Assembly (NCBI RefSeq): GCF_019175385.1
Contig: NC_083346.1
Span: 86,008,543 to 86,072,542, forward strand
Direction of reading: 5' to 3'
Source of the DNA: Lycium barbarum
Lineage: Eukaryota; Streptophyta; Magnoliopsida; Solanales; Solanaceae
DNA length: 64,000 nucleotides
The position numbers and the translations under genes were made by a program. The notes under the pieces are model-generated. The model ran no database searches, was not told the origin of the DNA, and was given only the letters and a program-made list of their open reading frames with translations. Shown piece by piece: positions 56,582 through 64,000 of this stretch. Position 1 is the stretch's first letter, and each line of letters opens with the position of its first letter.

Positions 56582-57839
56582 AAGTGTAAGTATGATAGAT
56601 GTAAATGAAAATTTAGGGTAAACAAAAGGACAAATGGAATGTGTGGAGTGATTAGTGCCCTTACAGGAGTCGCGCAGAGCGAGGCGGACTAAATGGGCAA
56701 AGAAAAGGTACAACACCGCTCGGGAAATTGAGCGAATCTGAATAACAGTCAGAGACGTCCGCCAGTAAGACATTAGTAGATATATCTGTATGTGTGTATG
56801 TATGATTTTCGTTTGGTGCCCATATGGGTTAAGAACCGAGCCCCGGCAACTAATGTTGTGATCGGCGAAAGGCTTTACTAAACCGAATACATGAAACGAA
56901 GCGGGGGCGAGGACACAAATGCTGTCAAGGACTAGAAAAACCCCTATTCCATTATAACTCAGTCTGGTATGACGATGTCTGAAAAGGAAAACGAGTATGG
57001 ATGGTAGGAAAGACGAAAAATAAGAAGTGCGAATAAGCGGAATCTTTGAAAGAGTCGACAAGCGGCACGCGAGACGATTTGTATGATAGCTTGGCTAACC
57101 AGGTTACCAATAAGGGAAATTTTCCATAAATCACTGGAGCCTTACTAAGGTTGATCTGATTCGGCTTCAGATTCTATCTGTATTGCTTTTGCACTTCCGA
57201 TTCTGATAGGGCTCCGTCTATTACGCCTCTATGCTCCTGAACTCGATTACGTTCCCATCTGATAGATCTTTGCACATCCGATTCTGAATCTGTTTCTGGT
57301 TGACACCTCTGTATGTCTGACTCTGGATATGAATCCGTCTGATATGCCTCTGTACGTCTGATTCTGATTTCGAATTTGTCTGATACCTCTCTGTACGTTG
57401 GACTCCGATCTCAGATTTGTCTGACATACTTCCGTACCTTTGATTTCGACTACGAATCCGTCCGCCATAGTTTAGTACGTCTGCCCCCGATTACGAATCC
57501 GTCCGATATGCTTCTAGGCGTCCGGTCCTAATTCGGAAGCTGCTGGTATGAAGTGTCTGGTATGAAGAGGGATCACGATAAGGTGGTAGGGAACTCAGCA
57601 GAGTAACAAGAAATGATATTGACTATGATATCTGGGAAGCGTTCGTCTGTTACAAGAATATAGTTTATGGTCCGATAATTATGTGGGGTATAAAAATATA
57701 GATTATGAAGTTATTTGAATCAGTGACGAGAAGAATTACCCCCTCATGTAGGTGAAGAAGCCATGTCGGGAAGTCCACGAAGGACAATTATAAAGAGGAC
57801 CCTCCCGAAGTAGTACGACGCCCCATAAGGTCAATTTAA

Positions 57840-57874
57840 CATTCGAGGACGAATGTTTCTAAAGGGGGGGAGGA
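57840..57874 (+). other. Pre-PPT hairpin and polypurine tract, unit 2
   Basis: ACATTCG-AGGA-CGAATGT, then TTCTAAAGGGGGGGAGGA and the LTR start at 57875. Confidence 0.88.
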
Positions 57875-60800
57875 TGTTACATCCGACATTTTCGCTTATT
57901 CGAAAAATTCAAGATAAATGGACTTGTGATGAATAAGGCCACAATTGGACATTTCTTGGTATGAATGTGTAGGTTATGAATACAACGGTGTGGAATTACG
58001 AAAGGAGGCCAAGGGAAAAATTGGAATTTTGGAAATTTGTCCCATGAATTTCAATAATTAGCCAACAATTTTGGGCTAAAAAATTAAGTGAAATGAGGCC
58101 CAATTTTAAGGGGCCCAACCGGCCACAACTCACCCAAGCCCATGGATTAATTAAATTCCATGGGAAATTATTTTATATATGGATAAGTATAAAGAAGGTT
58201 CAAGATAAGTCAAGAAGACAAAACAAAAAGAAATCAAGAACAAAGAGAGAGAGAGAATTCGGGTGAAAGAAAGAAAAAGAAAGAAAAGAAGGAAAAAATT
58301 ATTGGAGCCAAATCTTGGTTCAAAAAAAATTCTTCTGTTGTGAGATTAGTACTAAGCTCAAAGCCCTCTACAAGTTGATATAAGTATTGTGGCAAGAAAA
58401 CAATTTTATCCTCCAAGTGAAGAACTTGAAGAAAGGTAAGGATTTCATGCTTTTGTTATGTTATAAAAGGTATATGTATGTTGTATTATGTGTGAATGAA
58501 TGAAAAATATGGAAATTTTGTGTGTTGGAACTAAGTAGGTGTTGGCCGTGGGTATGCATGTATATTGCATGGTTTGGTGACTTGAATTCATGTTAGAATC
58601 TAGTATGTTATGGTAAAAATTGTATTAGAAATGAAAGTGGGATGAATTAATGGAAGTTGGAGGATATTGCATGTTGGCCGTGTGGTGCTTATGTGAAAGT
58701 GGATGGGTTGAATTGATTTAATGCAATACTTGTGTTGTTATGACTTTGTGGAGTAGATGGAAGGATAATGGTTAAGCTAAAACGAAGAATTTGTTGGTTA
58801 AGTTGTTGTCGGAAAGTATGTCGCTTTAGCGTGATTTCTTGAAATTATGATTTATGATAATGAACTTGGAATATGAAAATGTGTTTATGAACTTGTATGT
58901 TGAAAGTTAGGAAAAGATTGGAAAAGTAGTGACTTAATGGAAAGTTTGAATGTTTGTGTATCTTACGAATATTATGTGAAAATGGTATGGATGCCTCCGG
59001 TGTATGTCGTAATGATTTTGATGGATAATGGATATGAAAATAATAAGTTTGGTTTGGAAATGCAAGTTTGAAACGAAAAATGTTTCGTTATGTCGAAAGA
59101 TGGCTAATGATGCCTTAGTGTATGTTTAATGTCCATTGATGTTTTGATGTCATTCCTGGGTTGTTGTGTTGATGAATTGAGCCGAGCTAAGTCTCGGGGA
59201 TGTCGTATATACAGAGGAAATGCTGCCGAAATTTCGGTAGGCAAGTATGTGTAAAGTTGGAATATGGAAATAATGAAACTAACAAATGGTAAACTTGACC
59301 ATTTCCAGATTTTGGACGAAATTTGGGCTGACGCCAAGCGAGCGTAAGGCGCTATCGAGGTATGTGAAGCATTCCCCTATGTTCCTAGGCATGTTCTGGA
59401 TGTGGTAGGCTCGGCCGCGAGCCTTAAGTACGACTCCGTTCCCCGGAATTCGAGACGGAAAACCGCTCCAATTCCTTCAATTCAATTGAAGCTATTTTCT
59501 TACAAATTCCCTTTAAAGTGAATTTTTGTACAAAACTTCCCCAAACGGAGTCGGAACACTTCCAAACGACTATGGATGACCTCATAAGGTCTATTAGCAA
59601 TAATTTACCTATGTAGCCTCGAGTTGGTCCGAGGCGGGCCCACAAGCCCCGATATCTTCTGTAAAATTTTAAATATTTCCGTTTTGTCCGATTTTCTCTA
59701 AAAATCTTTGGACTACTATTTTGTGTATGATATAACCATTTTTGTGCGATTTGTACGAAATGATTTTTGGAACATCTGAGATTCTGATTCTGATAATAAT
59801 CTGCCGTGCCTTCCCGACTAGGATGTAGGCTCGTACTATGCATACTATCTGGATACTATGATTTGACTCGCCATTTGGCACCCTTCAGGTTGATCGAGTC
59901 TGTATGTTGAGTCTGTATGTAAGTAGTTTCTCATTTATCGGTTCGTGTCTGTCTCAATGCATTCTTTCACTGCGACCCGGGCCAGGTTCTGTTATCGTGC
60001 ATATTTCTCTGCATTGTTCACCGCGTCCCTCGGCGTACGGGCCGGGATCTGTATGTCTGTATGATATTATGATTTGTGTATGGGGATGGCGGCCAGGATG
60101 GCATATGATCTGATCTGATTCTGTCTGTCCACCGCGTCCCGTACTAAGAGGGCCGGGTTCTGTTACCGCGCCCCCAGACAGGGCCGGGATCTGTATGAAT
60201 GTATGCGTGTGCCATCTGTATTTATATAAGCACATGCCTCTGTATGATTCCGTATGACTCTGTACTACTCTGCATGCATAATTCTGTCTGACATACTTCT
60301 GTCTGTCCGTCTGAATTACAACTATGTCTGTATGTCCGTATGGATTCTGATTCTGTATGTCCGTATGGATTCTGATTCTGCTCGTCTGTCCGTATTATGA
60401 TTCCGTCTGTCTGTCCGAACCATAATTCTGTTTATTTGTATGGAACACGATTCTGTATGTCTGTCTGGGTCATGACTCTGTCCGTCAGTCTGATTTATGG
60501 TTCTGTCCGTTATATTTCTGTGACTCCGGTTCGGACTATGCTTATATCTGTTATGTTTCTGCTTTACATACTTGGTACATTTTTCGTACTGACCCCCGTT
60601 CTTTGGGGGCTGCGCTACATGCCCGCAGGTACAGAAGCGCCAGGTGATACGCCGCCAGCGTAGGTTTCTGATTCAGCTGTTTTGAAGAGCTCCTTTGATC
60701 CGGAGCGTATATTTTTGGTATATATCTCCTGTCTTCTGTATACTCTGTATGTATGGATATTCCGGGTACGGCGGGGCCCTGTCCCGTCATATGACTCCGT

Positions 60801-61053
60801 ATGTCTGTAGAGGCCTGTAGATAGATGTGTGGGTTACGGGTTTCGTCTGTATGTTAGCCTTGTCGGCTTCACCGTATGTTTCTGTATGTTCAGATATATA
60901 TATGTTTGCGCGCGTGCCGTAGTTGTATCAACCTACTTTTGTAATTTCTGTTTCAAAAAAAAAAAAATTGTACGATACGAAATTCGGTCAGGTAGGTATG
61001 TACGGGTACCCAGCTAGGGTGCCAGTCGCGGCCCACGGGGTTGGGTCGTGACA
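57875..61053 (+). mobile_element. Family I array, LTR 3 (apparent recombinant)
   Basis: 3179 bp. Its first part (to about 58400) has private variants (ACAACGGTG, GGGCTAAAAAA, GAAAACAAT) or agrees with LTR 2 (CAAGAACAAAG). From about 58780 onward it agrees with LTR 1 at nearly every site where LTRs 1 and 2 differ. Primer site at 61058-61069. Confidence 0.9.
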
Positions 61054-62650
61054 AAAGTGGTATCAGAGCAGTTATTCCTCGGAATGTCTACAGGCCGTGT
61101 CTAGTAGAGTCTTGTTTATCGATGTGTTGTGCACCACATCTATAAACAGGAAGCTACAGGGCATTTAGGATGTTACCCTTCTTTGGATTCTTAGATCGTG
61201 CGATAAAGCTATATGATTAGGATGATTCTCCCCTACGAATTGCTGTATCTACAGCGAGGCTCCAGAAGAGCCGAAGTGTCGGTATTTGGGGAAAATGTTT
61301 CTGACCCTCTTCCTGCAGGTGATCGTAGGTTGATAAATAATGAAGAGGAGCGCTTCGGATGATGGGGATGGGGGTGCTAATAAGGCCCCTAGGACATCAC
61401 CAGGACCGAGTAGGCAGATCCCCAGCTACTCGATTGAGACAGATCCTTCGGAGGATCCAGAGACAATTCCTCCAGAGTTTTGAATCCCCAGAGCAGAGGC
61501 TCCCAGGGAAGACAGTTATGACACCGACCCTTCGGAGGACCCAGCGACGATACCTCCAAAGTTTCTTACTCCCAGGGAGGAGGATAGCCCCGAGGCTGAG
61601 CCACTAGAGCACTCCTCTGGGACGCCGGAGGAGGAGATTCCCGAGGATGTGCCAGCAGCTCCGGTAGTTGAGCAGTATGTTAGACAGGCTTCCCCAGAGA
61701 GTGTTACGCCCTATTCCAGCCGTTTGTCCTGGCCGTCGGTGAACCAAGAATTGCCAGGCTACCTACACTCCTCCGATTCAGATGCAGGTAACAGTGGGGG
61801 CCAGACCGTCGACGATGATGAGGGACACAGTTCCTACGGCAGCTCCCCAGGTTAGACCCGAGTTGATCAGTTATGAGTACGTAAGTTTCCTAGAATTTTC
61901 GCTATGTGTATGATATCTGTAAAACGTTGTTCTATGAAGACGACGGAAATTTAAAAGGATTAGAGACCTAGTGACCAAAGGCAAGGGCGACTGAGATGTC
62001 CCCACCGTCAATGTGAGTCTAGAAATCCCGGATGAAAGTAAACAGGAAAGTGCCTCCGATGCTGTTGAGTTGGGCACGTGTGGTAGGTGTCGACGACGTT
62101 ATAATTCTTACTTGAGGTTATCAGCCCCGTGTGGCTGCGATACGACATGATATGATATGTATGTGTGTGTATATGTGTTGGCCCTGTGAGGCATAATTGA
62201 TATTTCTGGTGTACAGGTTTCGGATAGTAAGAAAAACAGAGGAACCTCTGCCCAAATGTTTTCAGAAATATGGAAGTAAATAAGTAGACTAAGTACAAAA
62301 AGGTCCCGCAATACTTGTCGGACTTTAGTTTTCTTCTGCCAGTGGCCGGAGAACACCTTACGGTGATATTTTATCAGATTCCACCGATTATTTGGAGGCG
62401 GAATTCGTGGGACGAAGACTTAAATCCGTGGGTTATCCGTAATCACATGTATATGTGTATGAAGGTGAATGTTTAAGATTCAGAAAGGCGACATGGTAAT
62501 GGTACGACTTAGCCGGGGGTGGGACCCGCTACAAAATTTTTACGAAAATTTGCTAAGACCCCGATCTGCCCTAAAATTATGTGAAAAAGGCCCTTCGGGG
62601 TAATCGACGGAATTATATTAGCCCTAACGCGTCAAAATGCATGAAAGTTT
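61054..62650 (+). mobile_element. Family I array, internal region 3, 3'-truncated
   Basis: Follows unit 1 variants (GCAGTTATTCC, GGTGTACAGG, CAAATGTTTTCAG) and stops at 62650 in the middle of the 5S-like segment, before box A. The 5S-like remnant is 62605-62650. The rest of the internal region and most of the next LTR are deleted. Confidence 0.85.
61340..61855 (+). pseudogene. Small acidic protein, copy 3, with a stop at codon 48
   Basis: Same ORF as at 49048, but Leu48 is replaced by TGA (61481-61483): the T run is one shorter and an A follows, so the frame is kept beyond the stop. A downstream in-frame start could give only the C-terminal part (from about 61649). It shares K74, QASPES and SSRLSW with copy 1. 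Confidence 0.8.
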
Positions 62651-62710
62651 CGTCATATGACTCCGTATGTCTAGGGTGCCAGTCGCGGCCCACGGGGTTG
62701 GGTCGTGACA
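62651..62710 (+). mobile_element. Family I array, remnant of LTR 4
   Basis: About 60 bp: CGTCATATGACTCCGTATGT (equivalent to about 48495-48514) joined to the last 40 bp of the LTR, ending GGGTCGTGACA. The missing LTR parts were removed in two deletions, one joining into the 5S-like segment. The primer site that follows (62715-62726) is intact. Confidence 0.85.
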
Positions 62711-63592
62711 AAAGTGGTATCAGAGCGGTTAGTCCTCGGAATGTCTACAGGCCGTGTCTAGTAGAGTCTTGTTTATCGATGTGTTGTGCACCACATCTAT
62801 AAACAGGAAGCTACAGGGCATTTAGGATGTTACCCTTCTTTGGATTCTTAGATCGTGCGATAAAGCTATATGATTAGGATGATTCTCCCCTACGAATTGT
62901 TGTATCTACAGCGAGGCTCCAGAAGAGCAGAAGTGTCGGTATTTGGGGAAAATGTTTCTGACCCTCTTCCTGCAGGTGATCGTAGGTTGACAAATAATGA
63001 AGAGGAGCGCTTCGAATGATGGGGATGGGGGTGCTAATAAGGCCCCTAGGACATCACCAGGACCGAGTAGGCAGATCCCCAGCTACTCGATTGAGACAGA
63101 TCCTTCGGAGGATCCAGAGACAATTCCTCCAGAGTTTTTGATCCCCAGAGCAGAGGCTCCCAGGGAAGACAGTTATGACACCAACCCTTCGGAGGACCCA
63201 GTGACGATACCTCCAGAGTTTCTTACTCCCAGGGAGGAGGATAGCCCCGAGGCTGAGCCACTAGAGCACTCCTCTGGGACGCCGGAGGAGGAGATTCCCG
63301 AGGATGTGCCAGCAGCTCCGGTAGTGGAGCAGTATGTTAGACAGGCTTCCCTAGAGAGTGTTACGCCCTATTCCAGCCCTTTGTCCTGGCCGTCGGTGAA
63401 CCAGGAATTGCCAGGCTACCTACACTCCTCCGATTCAGATGCAGGTAACAGTGGGGGCCAGACCGTCGACGATGATGAGGGACACGGTTCCTACGGCAGC
63501 TCCCCAGGTTAGACCCGAGTTGATCAGTTATGAGTACGTAAGTTTCCTAGAATTTTCGATATGTGTATGATATCTGTAAAACGTTGTTCTAT
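62711..63592 (+). mobile_element. Family I array, internal region 4, 3'-truncated
   Basis: Primer site, leader and ORF as in the other units, with the unit 2 variants GCGGTTAGTCC. Similarity stops at 63592 (ACGTTGTTCTATG), where unrelated sequence begins. The 5S-like part, PPT and terminal LTR are absent. Confidence 0.85.
62997..63512 (+). CDS. Small acidic Pro/Glu/Ser-rich protein, copy 4 (family I)
   Basis: 171 codons, intact. It differs from copy 1 at D7N, D63N, A69V, K74E, the QASLES and SSPLSW changes shared with copy 2, and S to G near the end (GHGSYG). Same two-repeat acidic layout, function unknown. It lies in the last, truncated unit, so it has lost its own 3' end of the element. 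Confidence 0.58.
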   Translation: MKRSASNDGDGGANKAPRTSPGPSRQIPSYSIETDPSEDPETIPPEFLIPRAEAPREDSYDTNPSEDPVTIPPEFLTPREEDSPEAEPLEHSSGTPEEEIPEDVPAAPVVEQYVRQASLESVTPYSSPLSWPSVNQELPGYLHSSDSDAGNSGGQTVDDDEGHGSYGSSPG

Positions 63593-64000
63593 GATGAGGT
63601 AGCGTATACGAGAGTAGCGGGCCCACCTCGGGCCGGATGAGGTAGCGTATACGATTTACGTATGTTATGTGTCATAGCGTTACTTGTGAGGGTCGTAGGG
63701 TAATCGGGTCCCATTTATACAAGTTCTAAGGGTGTAGGAGGTTTTTCCAACAATTGGCACACTTTCTAGTTCAATTCTATTGAACAAAAAGTGGAAAACT
63801 TTAGGTGCGGATTCCGGGGAACCGAGTTGTCCCCGAGGCTCGTACCCAACTTATTTCAACTAAGACATGCCATAGAAAGAAGGGTGAAGCCTTACATACC
63901 TCTTTCCGCTTCTTTTGCTATTCCGAATTCACGTTGCAATCTCGTCAAAATCTGCAAATTGGTCACATTTACCCAAACTTTCATTAGGGTACTTAGAGTT
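63593..64000 (-). mobile_element. Minus-strand LTR sequence, possibly continuation of LTR H
   Basis: On the minus strand it contains GGTATGTAAGGCTTCACCCT (63904-63885) and TATGGCATG, the block that follows the splice-donor-like site in other LTRs. It begins with two copies of GATGAGGTAGCGTATACGA (63593-63611 and 63636-63654). No gene. Its relation to H (44559-45580) is inferred from orientation and position only. Confidence 0.45.

Larger units (their letters stand above)
54911..57874 (+). mobile_element. Family I array, internal region 2
   Basis: 2964 bp, same organisation as region 1: primer site (54915-54926), ORF (55197-55712), 5S-like segment (56462-56581), pre-PPT hairpin and PPT (57839-57874). 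The post-primer sequence reads GCGGTTAGTCC, like unit 4; units 1 and 3 read GCAGTTATTCC. Confidence 0.88.

Noticed and set aside
1..64000. tRNA genes, host protein-coding genes, bacterial-type operons
   Set aside because: None seen. The only tRNA-related words are primer-binding sites, and all supported coding sequence is retroelement-derived.

Overview
The window looks like repeat-dense intergenic DNA from a higher-plant nuclear genome. It is AT-rich and contains no recognisable host gene. Almost every base can be assigned to LTR retrotransposons, mainly chromodomain-bearing Ty3/Gypsy elements and non-autonomous relatives. The LTR ends, the initiator-Met-tRNA primer sites, the GCGGTC/ACGG-rich palindromes and the PF20167-like reading frame suggest a dicot, plausibly Solanaceae. 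That lineage call is inference and was not checked by search.

Layout. 1-3459: 3' end of a Gypsy element A (integrase, chromodomain, polypurine tract, 3' LTR). 3460-8640: a decayed element M carrying a PF20167-like ORF, split by LTR N. 8641-22792: a Russian-doll nest. The minus-strand 5' LTR of element E is split by minus-strand solo LTR D, which is split by plus-strand solo LTR C, which is split by element B; matching target-site duplications are visible at three levels. 22793-27912: 3' non-coding part and 3' LTR of element J. 27913-30271: chromodomain tail, polypurine tract and LTR of element K. 30272-32185: broken gag-protease-RT of element L. From there a second nest opens rightward: F (32186) in the RT of L, G (LTR from 35739) in the RNase H of F, minus-strand LTR H (44559) in the 3' LTR of G, and an array of family I (45581-63592) in H.

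Family I is the most unusual part. It is a tandem LTR-internal-LTR-internal-LTR-internal-(LTR remnant)-internal array with a period near 6.15 kb. Each unit has a 3.18 kb LTR, a tRNA-Met primer site, one small acidic ORF (171 codons), a 5S-rRNA-like segment and a polypurine tract, but no protease, RT or integrase. Diagnostic variants alternate (units 1 and 3 alike, units 2 and 4 alike), and the third LTR looks recombinant. Families G and I both carry the 5S-like segment, collinear with plant 5S rRNA and best preserved at the box A and box C positions.

Across families whose coding parts and U3 sequences are quite different, the LTRs share the same architecture: a palindrome patch in U3, a TATA box, an AAG|GTATG/GTAAG splice-donor-like site, a short-hairpin minisatellite, then a run of small hairpins whose stems change on both sides while pairing is kept. 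One of these modules contains CTGAC and ends in GCAG|GTA, so it could be a branch point and 3' splice site. All element assignments come from reading motifs and comparing copies by eye; no alignment or database search was run.
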